DNA from: Pedobacter sp. PACM 27299
GTDB taxonomy: Bacteria > Bacteroidota > Bacteroidia > Sphingobacteriales > Sphingobacteriaceae
NCBI RefSeq assembly: GCF_001412655.1
Contig: NZ_CP012996.1
Coordinates: 3,100,001 to 3,164,000 of the forward strand
Length of the DNA: 64,000 nt
Reading direction: 5' to 3'
Shown here piece by piece: positions 1 through 9,135 of the stretch (position 1 is its first letter; each line of letters starts with the position of its first letter). The translations under genes and the position numbers were made by a program. Below the pieces are notes generated by a model. That model saw only the letters and a list, made by a program, of their open reading frames with translations. It did not search any database and was not told the DNA's origin.

Positions 1-231
1 TAAAACCGCCATCGCAATGTGAAATTTGAAAACACTCTGCATCGGGTAATGTCGGTCGCCATTCACACTAAGCGTATCCTTGCTTTCAATGCCATAAACG
101 GAAACACCTACATCTGCTTTTTTATGGGCGATTACTTGCTTGATCTGGTTCCTTAACTGGTTCTTCTGCGCCACACTATGGAAGCAAACAGATAATAAGA
201 TCAGGCAGGACAGGTATATTCTTTTATTCAT
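1..231 (-). CDS. bla: Class A beta-lactamase, N-terminal part (cut by window edge)
   Basis: Periplasmic serine beta-lactamase; only the first 77 codons lie in the window. Seen: an ATG at 231, a signal peptide ending near VAQ (residues 1-22), and PMQSVFKFHIAMAVL at the window edge. S66 and K69 form the SxxK catalytic motif (Ambler S70/K73). The SVFKFHIA context resembles the Bacteroidota subclass A2 enzymes (CepA, CblA, PER types), which hydrolyse penicillins and often cephalosporins. The gene lies 56 bp downstream of the DoxX-like gene on the same strand, so they may be co-transcribed. The SDN, E166 and KTG motifs lie outside the window, so whether the enzyme is intact is unknown. The alternative is a non-hydrolysing serine-hydrolase relative, which is less likely given the full SxxK context. 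Confidence 0.85.
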   Translation of the reverse strand, partial: MNKRIYLSCLILLSVCFHSVAQKNQLRNQIKQVIAHKKADVGVSVYGIESKDTLSVNGDRHYPMQSVFKFHIAMAVL

Positions 232-287
232 ATGATGATTTTTTATTTAACGTCACAAAGATCAGAAAAGTTATACTCATCAGCAGG

Positions 288-653
288 TTATTTTACCTTT
301 GGAATGATGAACCAGGCCCAATAAATGAAAACAAATTGAATTGGTAGTCGGATGTAAGCTAATAAATGGGAACCTATTGCCGGATTTGCCTTAAAAACAT
401 CAGCGAGGTGGAAAGGAAGGAAGAAGATCATCAGCAGCAAATTGGCAATGGCCGCAATTCTTCTGAACTTTGGCAGGAGTAAACCCAGGCCAATAGCAGC
501 CTCAAAACATCCAACAAGGTAATTCACAGCCAGAGCAGGCATCCATTCTGGAATAAATGGGTTGTAAAATGCCGGTTTGATGAGATGATTGATGCCGGCA
601 CCCAGCATAAAAAGGCCAAACAACCAGGTCAATAATAGCTTCAGTTTACTCAT
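288..653 (-). CDS. DoxX-like small integral membrane protein
   Basis: A 121-residue protein with four hydrophobic segments, at about residues 7-25, 43-61, 66-86 and 98-115. The layout and the motif GAGINHLIKPAFYNPFIPEW after the first segment are typical of the DoxX/DoxD-like family, whose members have ill-defined roles in quinone- or thiosulfate-linked membrane redox chemistry. The ATG at 653 gives a plausible N-terminus directly before the first membrane segment. It is the first gene of a possible two-gene unit with the beta-lactamase. The family call rests on topology and the short motif. No active-site residue can be assigned, and substrate and partners are unknown. Confidence 0.7.
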   Translation of the reverse strand: MSKLKLLLTWLFGLFMLGAGINHLIKPAFYNPFIPEWMPALAVNYLVGCFEAAIGLGLLLPKFRRIAAIANLLLMIFFLPFHLADVFKANPAIGSHLLAYIRLPIQFVFIYWAWFIIPKVK

Positions 654-902
654 GATTTATACTCTTTTTACGATCAGCCTGCTTTCAAAAAGAAAACAGG
701 AATTGCCTATTCTTTACAAGATACAAGTAATGAGGGAGATTCATTGACCAGTATTTCTGAATTTCCAGGACAAAGGAAATTATATCGGTAATTTAAGTCC
801 ACAGGTTATGAGTAGGATAGCTTTTTATCCCATTTTTTAAGTAGATATGGCCTGGTCTTTGATCAGGATCAACAGATAATCTTTCTATTCCAATTGAACT
901 TC

Positions 903-1454
903 ATGAATATTTTTTCCCTAAAAGCACTTTCTAAGTTAGTAATGGTGACTGCAGCCACCGCTTTCTTTTTTGTTTCCTGTAACTTGAACACTTCACCTGA
1001 TAAGTTTTTTGGCGTAGCAGTACTGAACACCAATACCATTAATGATTTTGGAACCGATAGACTCGCAAATCATATCCAATTGCAGACTAAGGAGTATCCA
1101 GACAGGCCTTCGACAAAGAAAAAAGGGGATGAGGCGGTAACTTATGTAAATAACAATGTATTGTACATGGAAAAGGTATTGAAAGACATCAAAGAACTTC
1201 CAGAAAATGAGGATACCAAAGAAATTAAAGATTTGTCTTTGAGTATTTATGAATATGTAATTCCCGTTTATAAAAATGAATACACTGCTTATGCGAAACT
1301 TTGTGATACTAAAGGTCCAGAAGATCAAAAACAGCAAATTATTCAGAATATAGAAAAGAAATATGTTCCTGCCTTCGAAGAGAAATTTGCCTTATTACTG
1401 GAAAAAGGAAAAGCTTATGCTCAAAAACATGATTTAAATGTGAAATGGGACTAA
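903..1454 (+). CDS. Lipoprotein of unknown function
   Basis: A 183-residue secreted lipoprotein. The signal peptide ends in the lipobox FVSC, giving lipidated C26. The mature part is mostly charged helix, with conserved-looking phrases DEAVTYVNNNV and EYTAYAKLCD. I prefer the ATG at 903, since the TTG at 894 only adds three residues. It has some resemblance to small surface lipoproteins described in Leptospira (LIC11966-like), but this is a weak memory-based match, so I leave the function open. It is a single-gene unit: a strong factor-independent terminator follows 40 bp after the stop. The antisense reading frame inside it has no coding character. Confidence 0.75.
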   Translation: MNIFSLKALSKLVMVTAATAFFFVSCNLNTSPDKFFGVAVLNTNTINDFGTDRLANHIQLQTKEYPDRPSTKKKGDEAVTYVNNNVLYMEKVLKDIKELPENEDTKEIKDLSLSIYEYVIPVYKNEYTAYAKLCDTKGPEDQKQQIIQNIEKKYVPAFEEKFALLLEKGKAYAQKHDLNVKWD

Positions 1455-1493
1455 AGAAATAACAGTTGCTTTCTTGAAGGATGCTGTCTTATG

Positions 1494-1539
1494 CTGCAAA
1501 TGAACCTGCTTTTCCAGGCCATTCATTTGCAGTTTTTTT
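1494..1539 (+). terminator. Strong rho-independent terminator
   Basis: A perfect 11-bp stem CTGCAAATGAA (1494-1504) / TTCATTTGCAG (1522-1532) encloses a second small stem CCTG/CAGG (1505-1508 / 1515-1518) and is followed by seven T (1533-1539). It ends transcription of the upstream lipoprotein gene. Confidence 0.9.
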
Positions 1540-1709
1540 ATGCCCTGGATTTTCATTTACAAGTAATAGTTGTTGATCAGTTTTAGTGCTGCTGACGATT
1601 ATTGAAAAACTACGCTTCGTATATCTTGCGCTGGAAGCTTTTAGGACATTTGTCTGCTGGAAGCCTGGTCTTTTCAAACAACTTTGCGATATAAATTTAT
1701 CATTTAAAT

Positions 1710-2762
1710 ATGCAAAGCGTAAAGAATAATATCCTCGTAGTAGGTGGAAAAGGGCTGGTTGGAAGCAAAATTGTGGAACTGATCAAAGAAAGAAATCCAG
1801 CAGCACAGCTCTTCATAGGAAGCCGTAACCTCAGCGCTTCCTTGCCAAATGCCCTGCAATTAGATGTCAATAATCCTCAAACCTTTTCCTCCATTAAAGA
1901 AAAGAACATCCATTTTGTCGTATTGTGTGCTAACGACCAATCTAACCATATCTTACAATACTGCATGGACAATGGGATAGATTATATCGACATCACAAAG
2001 CCTACTCCCGACCTGGAAAAGGCCTTGTTGTCGACAAAAAACAAAGCAATGAATAGTCAGATTGTTTTCAGCTCCGGTTGGATGGGCGGCTTGGTGAGCA
2101 GCCTGGCTTTTCTCGCTGTGCCGGATAAAAAAAGTATCAAATCTATCAAACTGTTTGTTTATTATTCTGTGAATGACCTGGCTGGTGTCAGTTCAGCGCA
2201 TTTCATGGCAGAGCATGTAGCAACCCCCTTTAAAGGATATGTGCAAAATAAGCTGGTCTGGCTCAAGCACTTTCTGAATGCTGAAAAGTATCATTATTCA
2301 TTTGGAATAGGAAAGAGACAGGCATATAATTTTGATACACCCGACTTATACATCCTTCATAAAGTAGAAGGAGTGCCTACAGTGCAGGTAAAAATGACGT
2401 ACAATTCTAAATTTATTACCTGGTTGCTGGGTGCTTTTCAAAGAGTCAAATTGTTCGATGTACTTTCGTTATCCATGAGGAGGCTGATTTTTAGTGCCAA
2501 TGGAAAAGGAGATCAAACGTTATTTGAGGTAGTGGTAGACGATGGAAAGGTAATCCGGAAAATCGCCCTGCAGGATACACAGGGACAAGCACACCTCACC
2601 GCCTTCAGCACGGTGTTACACCTGGAAACGATGATGAAATCAACTCCAAAGAAAGGGGTTTTCTTTAGTCACCAGTTGCATGAACCCCTAAAATTTCTGG
2701 AACTGATCAGGTCGTCTGATACCATAAAACTGAAAATAGATGAGCTGAATCAGCTCAATTGA
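1710..2762 (+). CDS. Saccharopine dehydrogenase-like NAD(P)-binding oxidoreductase
   Basis: A 350-residue cytosolic protein. The N-terminus ILVVGGKGLVGSKIVELI (about residues 8-25) is a Rossmann dinucleotide-binding motif (GGxGxxG). It is followed by FIGSRN, as in saccharopine dehydrogenase-family proteins, and VVLCANDQ and DYIDITKPTPD, which fit the second half of that fold. The C-terminal half holds a large alpha/beta domain that includes a run of hydrophobic strands. Family members reduce or oxidise diverse carbonyl or imine substrates, and nothing here identifies the substrate. The ATG at 1710 is well placed, 15 residues before the glycine motif. It converges on the efflux operon and shares the terminator at 2791-2819 with it. 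Confidence 0.75.
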   Translation: MQSVKNNILVVGGKGLVGSKIVELIKERNPAAQLFIGSRNLSASLPNALQLDVNNPQTFSSIKEKNIHFVVLCANDQSNHILQYCMDNGIDYIDITKPTPDLEKALLSTKNKAMNSQIVFSSGWMGGLVSSLAFLAVPDKKSIKSIKLFVYYSVNDLAGVSSAHFMAEHVATPFKGYVQNKLVWLKHFLNAEKYHYSFGIGKRQAYNFDTPDLYILHKVEGVPTVQVKMTYNSKFITWLLGAFQRVKLFDVLSLSMRRLIFSANGKGDQTLFEVVVDDGKVIRKIALQDTQGQAHLTAFSTVLHLETMMKSTPKKGVFFSHQLHEPLKFLELIRSSDTIKLKIDELNQLN

Positions 2763-2790
2763 ACAAGTTGAGCAATCAGCAAAAAAGAAA

Positions 2791-2819
2791 CAAGCCCTGA
2801 TTTATAAGATCAGGGCTTG
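2791..2819. terminator. Bidirectional terminator between convergent genes
   Basis: A perfect 11-bp stem CAAGCCCTGAT (2791-2801) / ATCAGGGCTTG (2809-2819) with a 7-nt loop. An A-rich run (2781-2790) lies on the left, giving a U-rich tail for minus-strand transcripts. It separates the oxidoreductase gene (+) from the efflux operon (-). Confidence 0.85.
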
Positions 2820-2829
2820 TTGATCAGAT

Positions 2830-5800
2830 TTATTTCCAACCGCCACCCAGGGCTCTGTAAATAGAAATCCGGTTCAATACTTCTTGTTTCTTCGCAAGAA
2901 CTTCATTGATTTCTGCCTCCAAAACATTTCTTTGTGTGGTAATGATGTCCAGATAGGTCACCCTTCCTGCTAAAAACAACGCATTCGCTGCTTTTACGGA
3001 AGCATATAACGCTTTCACTTCTTCAGAGAGGTATTCTCTTTTTGCTTTAATGAAAGCCTGTGATTTCACTGCATCCTGCACTTCATTATAAGCCTTCAGG
3101 ACGATTTTCTCATAATTCTGGAATGCTATCCCATAAGTTGCTTTATAGCTCTCATATTCTGCTCTTATCCGGTGCTGATTGAAAATAGGTGCAGTTATTC
3201 CACCCATTAATCCATAGGCCAGTGCAGTTTGTGGTTGAAACAACTTACCCAGGTCAAAAGACTGCAATCCGATCTGAGGAGCGAGTACAATTGCAGGTAA
3301 GAATGCTGCGCTTGCGGCCTTGATTTCTTTCTGCGATGCAATCAATTCCAGTCCCGCTTGTCTGATGTCGGGCCTCAAAGCAATCATTTGTAAGGGTGTG
3401 CCTTCTGCTAAAGTGCTGCTGGAATTGAATTCTTCTAAACCATTCTTTTTTAGTATAATATTTGATTCAAATTTGCCCGTTAGGAAGTTTAAATGATTTT
3501 GCATCAGACGCTGCTGCTGCAAAACTTCCTGTTCCTTGGCTTTGGAATTGGCAAGCACCGCTTTGAATTGCTGTACGCCTAATTCGGTAGCTACACCCGC
3601 TTCTTTTTGAACCTGGATCAGTTTCAATCCGTTCTGCTGCAGCTGGATATTTCTGCTTAAAATCTCCAGCTCTTCTTCCAGGGCCAGCAATTCAAAATAG
3701 GCCGCGGATACATTGCTGATGAGTTCTGTCTGTACCAGTTTTTGCCCTTCGTAAGAAGCTAGGAACTTGTGAACAGCTGCCTGCTTTTTGTTTTTCAGTT
3801 TACCCCATAAATCCAACTCCCAGGAGGTTTTGAACCCTATGAAATAGTCGGGAAGCGGGTTGGGTACCTGCTCTCCAGGTTTCAGATTAGGGGAGAAATT
3901 GGTGTCGTAATTGCCAATCCCATCAGCAGTGTGGAAACCATATTTCCTTAATCCTCCTTCAATTGCAAGGTCTATATTAGGCAATGATGCACCTTTTCGC
4001 ATTCTTAAGTTTGCTTTCGCCAGTTCAATATGGTGCAAGGTCTGCTTCATATCTGTATTGTTGGCCAATGCAATTTCCAGGATTGCAATGAGCTGCTCAT
4101 CTTTAAAGAATTCCTTCCAGCCGGTATTGGCCACGGTAGTCGTGTCTTTACTGGTTTGAAAGCTTTCCGGCAATGTACGGTGTTCGTATACTGGGATGTC
4201 TTTTTTCATCGAGCAGCTGCTGATCAACATCACTGTCGCAATGGCGACTACCACTTTAGCACTCTTTCCAGCTTTCTTTTTCATCAAAGAGGAGAAGAGC
4301 ACATACAGTCCCGGGATCACGATCACACCAACCACAGTACCGATGATCATCCCGCCCACAGCGGCTGTTCCGATAGAGCGGTTGCCTAATGCACCGGCAC
4401 CAGTAGCAATCATTAAAGGAACCAACCCTGCTGCAAAAGCAAAAGAGGTCATCAAAATAGGGCGCAAACGGGCTACAGAGCCTTCTATTGCCGCATCTAA
4501 GAAAGTCATACCTTGTTCTTGTTTAATAATGGCGTACTCGACGATTAGGATCGCATTTTTTCCGAGTAAACCGATGAGCATCACCAGCGCAACCTGCGCA
4601 TAAATATTGTTTTCCAATCCGAACATCCATAAGAACAGGAAGGCACCAAAAATACCTGCCGGCAAAGAAAGCAATACTGGCAATGGCAGCAGGAAGCTTT
4701 CATATTGTGCAGCAAGGATCAGGTAAACAAACAATAAACACAGTGCGAAGATGTATAAAGCCTGATTTCCGGAAAGAATCTGTTCCCTTGTCATCCCTGA
4801 CCATTCAATCTCATAACCAGCAGGAAGCTTGTCTGCCACTGCCTCTACAGCATCAATCGCCTGCCCGCTGCTGAAACCAGCAGCTGCATCGCCATTCAGC
4901 ATTGCCGAAGAGAACATATTGTAACGCGTAATTTGCTCTGGGCCATAAACGCGTTCCATTGTAATAAAAGTAGAGAAAGGCATGGTTTCTCCCTGGTCAT
5001 TCTTGATGAAAAGGTTTAAGACATCTTCTGGTTTTTCCCGGTAATTAGGCCCGGCTTGCACCATCACCTTGTACATTTGTCCGTAGCGGATAAAGTTGGT
5101 GGCATAATAACTCCCCATTAAGGTTTGAAGGGTGTTCATGGCATTCTCCACACTAATGCCTTTTTTAGCGGCTAAATCATGGTCTACTTTAATCAGGTAC
5201 TGAGGGAAACTGACGTCGAAAGTGGTAAATACATTTCCGATTTCAGGGGTCGCCTTCAAGTCCTCAATGAACTTTTTCATCACTTCGGAAGTCCTGTTCA
5301 GGTCGTCCGCACCGGTTTTATCCAGCAGTCGCAGTTCAAAGCCTGAAGAGTTTCCAAAGCCAGGTACTGTAGGCGGAGGGAAGAACTCAATATCCGCATC
5401 CATGATGTGTGAAGTCGCCTTTTTAAGGTTTTCAATCATGTCAGTTACGGATTCTTTACGGTCTTTCCAGGCCACAAGGTTGATCATACCCATGCCATAA
5501 GAAGCACCGGAAACCTCATTCACCAGGCTATATCCTGCAAGGGTGGACACGGTTTCTACGGCCTGCATCTTTCTGCTGATGGCATCAATTTCATTCAGCA
5601 CCCTTTCCGTTCTGTCTACCGTTGCTCCCGGAGGGGTGGTTACATTCACGTAGATCATGCCCTGATCCTCTGTTGGGATAAATCCGGAAGGCAAAATGCT
5701 GCTCATGCCCCAAGTGGTGACAAAGAACGCAATCAGCAAGCCAAAAGTCAGGATTCTCCGACCTGCAATTTTGGTCAGTAAACCTTTGTAACACCCCGCC

Positions 5801-7377
5801 ATTCTGTTGTAAGCCCTGTTAAAGCCCGCAAAGAACCTCGCCATCCAGCCTTTAGCAGCTGGTTTATCATGGGGAGAACGCAAAATGATCGCACATAGTG
5901 CAGGGGTTAAGGTCAAGGCATTGATTCCGGAAATGATAATGGCAGAAGCCAGTGTTAAGGAGAATTGTCGGTAAAAAATACCTACCGGACCGGAAAGAAA
6001 AGCGACCGGGATAAATACCGCCGACATCACCAGAGTGATCGCGACTACCGGTTTACCCACTTCTTTCATCGCCGCAATAGTGGCTTCCATCGGCTGCAGG
6101 TGTTCTTCTTCCATTTTGGAATACACGGCTTCCACCACTACAATGGCGTTATCTACCACAATACCAATCGCCAGGACGAGTGCAAACAGGGTCAGTAAGT
6201 TGATGGAGAAGCCCAGCATTTGCATGAAAAACAAGGCTCCAATCAGACAAACAGGAACCGCCAGTGCCGGAATTAAAGTGGAACGGAAATCCTGTAAGAA
6301 GATAAATACCACAATGAATACCAGGATGAATGCTTCAAGTAAGGTGATCAATACGCTTGATATTGAGGCATCAAGGAATCTGGAGACGTCGTAACCCATG
6401 GTGTATTTCATCCCTGGAGGGAAAGAGTTTTCCTGTAAAGCAGCCATTCGCTCTTTTACATTTTTGATGACTTCCTGTGCGTTTGATCCCGGCAATTGTT
6501 TGAGCATGATAGAAGCAGAAGGCCTGCCATCCGTCTTAGAGACCATCTCATAGTCGAGTGAACCAAACTCAACATCTGCGACGTCTTTAATCCGGATGAT
6601 AGAACCATCTGCGTTTGCCCTGATTGGAATGTTTTTGTATTCTTCAGCTTCCGAAAACTTACCCGGATAACGCAATACATATTGCTGCATATTGATGGAT
6701 TTATCTGAACCAATTCCCGTTTGACCCGGAGCTGCTTCCACATTTTGCTTTCTTAAAGCGGCAATGACATCATCAGAAGAGATGTTGTAAGCCGCAAGAC
6801 GATCTGGTTTTAGCCATACACGCATGGCATAATCCCTTAAGCCCATGATCTGCGCAAAACCAACACCTTCTATTCGTTTCAATTCTTTTAAGATATTGAT
6901 ATCAGTAAAGTTGTAGATAAAGCGCTCATCTGCAGTTTTATCGTCGCTGTATATGTTTAAATACATCAGCATGCTGTTCACTTCCTTTTCAGTCGTTACT
7001 CCGGCTTTGATTACCTCTTCAGGCAATTCATCGAGCACAGTAGTCACCCTGTTCTGCACGTTAACCGCGGCAATGTCAGGGTCGGTGCCCACTTTAAAGA
7101 AAACCTGGATCAGGGTAGTTCCGTTATTGGTAGACACAGAACTCATGTAGGTCATTCCGGCTACACCATTGATGGCGCGCTCCAAAGGAATCGCAACAGC
7201 ATTGGTACTTACTTCGGCATTTGCACCGGTATAATTGGCCGTCACCACTACGGAGGGCGGAACGATGTCCGGGAATTGGGTAACCGGCAGGGTAAATAGC
7301 GCCAGTAAACCCAACAGGGTGATAAATAGAGAAATAACCAGCGATAATACCGGTCGTTTTATAAATTGTTCAAACAT
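2830..7377 (-). CDS. RND (HAE1/AcrB-type) efflux pump fused in frame to a TolC/OprM-type outer-membrane lipoprotein
   Basis: One uninterrupted 1515-codon frame. Residues 1 to about 1030 are a complete hydrophobe/amphiphile RND permease: FIKRPVLSLVISLF at TM1, porter and docking loops, TM4 GIVVDNAIVVVEAV (D409-N410), and a second half beginning RILTFGLLIAFF. Immediately after the last membrane helix (GLYVLFSSL) comes M1032-KKKAGKSAK, a hydrophobic stretch and the lipobox LISSC (C1055). This is a textbook SPII signal, followed by about 460 residues of outer-membrane efflux protein with two OEP repeats and long coiled-coil helices. The permease C-terminus is cytoplasmic, so the internal signal has the right orientation to be exported and cut by LspA. 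Alternatively the channel starts independently at M1032. The upstream adaptor gene is 26 bp away (same operon). The pump should export drugs, detergents or bile-like compounds. Fused pumps occur elsewhere in Bacteroidota, to my knowledge. The reading frame shows no frameshift. Confidence 0.92.
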   Translation of the reverse strand: MFEQFIKRPVLSLVISLFITLLGLLALFTLPVTQFPDIVPPSVVVTANYTGANAEVSTNAVAIPLERAINGVAGMTYMSSVSTNNGTTLIQVFFKVGTDPDIAAVNVQNRVTTVLDELPEEVIKAGVTTEKEVNSMLMYLNIYSDDKTADERFIYNFTDINILKELKRIEGVGFAQIMGLRDYAMRVWLKPDRLAAYNISSDDVIAALRKQNVEAAPGQTGIGSDKSINMQQYVLRYPGKFSEAEEYKNIPIRANADGSIIRIKDVADVEFGSLDYEMVSKTDGRPSASIMLKQLPGSNAQEVIKNVKERMAALQENSFPPGMKYTMGYDVSRFLDASISSVLITLLEAFILVFIVVFIFLQDFRSTLIPALAVPVCLIGALFFMQMLGFSINLLTLFALVLAIGIVVDNAIVVVEAVYSKMEEEHLQPMEATIAAMKEVGKPVVAITLVMSAVFIPVAFLSGPVGIFYRQFSLTLASAIIISGINALTLTPALCAIILRSPHDKPAAKGWMARFFAGFNRAYNRMAGCYKGLLTKIAGRRILTFGLLIAFFVTTWGMSSILPSGFIPTEDQGMIYVNVTTPPGATVDRTERVLNEIDAISRKMQAVETVSTLAGYSLVNEVSGASYGMGMINLVAWKDRKESVTDMIENLKKATSHIMDADIEFFPPPTVPGFGNSSGFELRLLDKTGADDLNRTSEVMKKFIEDLKATPEIGNVFTTFDVSFPQYLIKVDHDLAAKKGISVENAMNTLQTLMGSYYATNFIRYGQMYKVMVQAGPNYREKPEDVLNLFIKNDQGETMPFSTFITMERVYGPEQITRYNMFSSAMLNGDAAAGFSSGQAIDAVEAVADKLPAGYEIEWSGMTREQILSGNQALYIFALCLLFVYLILAAQYESFLLPLPVLLSLPAGIFGAFLFLWMFGLENNIYAQVALVMLIGLLGKNAILIVEYAIIKQEQGMTFLDAAIEGSVARLRPILMTSFAFAAGLVPLMIATGAGALGNRSIGTAAVGGMIIGTVVGVIVIPGLYVLFSSLMKKKAGKSAKVVVAIATVMLISSCSMKKDIPVYEHRTLPESFQTSKDTTTVANTGWKEFFKDEQLIAILEIALANNTDMKQTLHHIELAKANLRMRKGASLPNIDLAIEGGLRKYGFHTADGIGNYDTNFSPNLKPGEQVPNPLPDYFIGFKTSWELDLWGKLKNKKQAAVHKFLASYEGQKLVQTELISNVSAAYFELLALEEELEILSRNIQLQQNGLKLIQVQKEAGVATELGVQQFKAVLANSKAKEQEVLQQQRLMQNHLNFLTGKFESNIILKKNGLEEFNSSSTLAEGTPLQMIALRPDIRQAGLELIASQKEIKAASAAFLPAIVLAPQIGLQSFDLGKLFQPQTALAYGLMGGITAPIFNQHRIRAEYESYKATYGIAFQNYEKIVLKAYNEVQDAVKSQAFIKAKREYLSEEVKALYASVKAANALFLAGRVTYLDIITTQRNVLEAEINEVLAKKQEVLNRISIYRALGGGWK

Positions 7378-7403
7378 GATCTGTTATGATTTATGCGCAG
7401 GAT

Positions 7404-8537
7404 TTAGTTTTTAGCGATAGGGTTTGTTTTGATGTCCATTGGTTTAACCGTCAGACCATCGCGCAGGCTTTGAGTACCTTCATAGACTATCTTGTCTGAT
7501 TTTTTTAGCCCGGAGTTCACCATATAATAATGTCCAATACGCTGTCCAGCTTCAAATGGTGTCATTTTTATGGTGTTATTCGCATTCAGCACATAAACAT
7601 AAGTCCGGTCCTGAATCTCAAACACAGACTTTTGGTGAACCGCCAATATTTCTCCTGTTTCTACCGGGACACTGATTTTACCGGAAGCACCATGTTTTAA
7701 CAGTCCCTCTGCATTTGGAAAGCTCGCTTTCAGCGATAAAGAGCCAGTCTGACTCGCAAATTCACTTTCGGCAAATCTTGCCATCCCTTCAAAAGGATAA
7801 ACGACGCCATTCGCTAAGGTCAGCTTAACCTGCTTTTTGAAGTTGTTTTTTGAGTAAGCAATGTCGCTGGCAATATTCAGGTATTCCTTCTCTGTGATCG
7901 AAAAATACACGTTTACCGTGCTTAAATCAGATACAGAGGTCAGGAGGGAACCTTCCTCCAATAAACTTCCTGCTTTTAAAGGCATTCTGTCAATCCTTCC
8001 TGTGAAAGGAGATTTGATCAGGGTATGAGAAAGTCTTGATTTTGCGTAACGCAATACGGATCTGGCTTCGGCCACACGTGATTCTGCAGCTTTCAGCTTA
8101 GCAGCGCCTAAATCAAGTTCTGTTTTGGAAACAATATTACTCTGCACCAAAACCTTAGTTCTTTCTTGTTCTAAATCTACAGTTTTTGCATCTGCGATGG
8201 CATTGTTCAATACCGCTTCGGCTTTACTCAAATCCGCTTTGTATTCCTCATCATTGATTTTGAAGAGGATTTGTCCGGCTTTAACCGCTGAACCTTCTTC
8301 TACATAGATCTTTTCCAGGAATCCAGATAATCTGGACCTTACCTCTACGTTCTTTGCAGCCTGGATATCGGCAATGTATTCTTTAAAAATCAGGGTGTCT
8401 AATACGCTGACAGCAGCGACAGGGACGGTTTTGGCCTGGTCTGCAGCAAGAGGCTCCTGGCTCTTTGAAGTACAGCCGGAAATGGTAACGGCAGCTAAAA
8501 TTGGGAAATAAGCTAAATACTTAACTTTCATGGTCAT
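7404..8537 (-). CDS. RND efflux periplasmic adaptor (membrane fusion protein), lipoprotein
   Basis: A 377-residue AcrA/MexA-type adaptor that joins pump and channel. Seen: a lipobox ISGC giving C22; EVRSRLSGFLEKIYVEEGSAVKAGQILFKIND, whose halves match the first lipoyl half-motif (written here only as a phrase around residues 66-97), a coiled-coil hairpin at about residues 100-165, the second lipoyl half with SPFTGRIDRMPLKAGSLLEEG, and the beta-barrel and membrane-proximal domains to residue 370. It is the first gene of the efflux operon, and the pump-channel gene follows after 26 bp. The start may be M1 or M3; both leave the same lipobox. No regulator gene adjoins the operon, so its control is not visible here. 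Confidence 0.93.
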   Translation of the reverse strand: MTMKVKYLAYFPILAAVTISGCTSKSQEPLAADQAKTVPVAAVSVLDTLIFKEYIADIQAAKNVEVRSRLSGFLEKIYVEEGSAVKAGQILFKINDEEYKADLSKAEAVLNNAIADAKTVDLEQERTKVLVQSNIVSKTELDLGAAKLKAAESRVAEARSVLRYAKSRLSHTLIKSPFTGRIDRMPLKAGSLLEEGSLLTSVSDLSTVNVYFSITEKEYLNIASDIAYSKNNFKKQVKLTLANGVVYPFEGMARFAESEFASQTGSLSLKASFPNAEGLLKHGASGKISVPVETGEILAVHQKSVFEIQDRTYVYVLNANNTIKMTPFEAGQRIGHYYMVNSGLKKSDKIVYEGTQSLRDGLTVKPMDIKTNPIAKN

Positions 8538-8772
8538 AATGATTTTTAAGGACGCGTCAATGTGCCCCGTGATATGAGTGGTTAAAAAAAATAGAAATGC
8601 AGGTAAATAATTGATTTTAAGGCTGCATGGCGCTTAAAACCCTTGCCAGAAAGGCATTAGTATTTTTTAATGGATTGGACGCAGACAAAAAGAGGACAAG
8701 GCCCAGACTTTAGGTCGGACAATGGCATCAACGGTCTGATTTTCAATTAGAAATACTAAATGTGGATTTTGC

Positions 8773-9135
8773 TTAGAATGGCTTTAATCTAAAAAGATGG
8801 GTGTAATAACTTGGTAAACAGGTACTTTTCGTTTTGTAGAAAGGGTGGGTAATCTTGATGATTTTTCCAGTCTGCTTAAAGAGAAAGAAAGAAAAAAGGA
8901 TCAGGATGGCTGGAAGGATGTAAATCCCGGTTTGGAAAAGACGGTAGTTCTCATTTGGAATTTCAATGCCATCTTCATAATTGTGCATTGGAATGTCCAG
9001 GAGATCGTCAAGTACAATTTCAAGTAAAGAGTCGCCAGCAAAGGAATATTGCTTAACAGAAGCATCTCCTGCTTCATAAGCAATAATGTTCAGGTAGGCG
9101 AACAGCGATAAGAAATGAAACAGTTTGATGAACAT
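8773..9135 (-). CDS. Small two-helix membrane protein of unknown function
   Basis: A 120-residue reading frame starting with ATG. It has a hydrophobic N-terminal segment (FHFLSLFAYLNIIAY, a signal or TM), an acidic middle region (DDLLDIPMHNYEDGIEIPNE), a second membrane segment (GIYILPAILILFSFFLF) and a basic tail. The alternation of acidic loop and clean membrane segments suggests a real gene, but I recognise no family. It lies on the same strand as the efflux operon, 235 bp upstream of the adaptor gene, and that gap shows no clear promoter. The overlapping frames on either strand are short and lack such a pattern. Confidence is moderate because it rests on composition alone. Confidence 0.5.
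   Translation of the reverse strand: MFIKLFHFLSLFAYLNIIAYEAGDASVKQYSFAGDSLLEIVLDDLLDIPMHNYEDGIEIPNENYRLFQTGIYILPAILILFSFFLFKQTGKIIKITHPFYKTKSTCLPSYYTHLFRLKPF

Noticed and set aside
993..1337. Minus-strand open frame of 114 codons inside the lipoprotein gene
   Set aside because: It is an antisense shadow of a gene with a clear lipobox; its composition is that of reversed AT-rich coding DNA.
1489..1677. Minus-strand open frame of 62 codons
   Set aside because: It overlaps the strong terminator at 1494-1539, has no family sequence and lacks a coding pattern.
4030..4603. Plus-strand open frames inside the efflux pump gene
   Set aside because: They are antisense to a long, motif-rich reading frame and show no domain.
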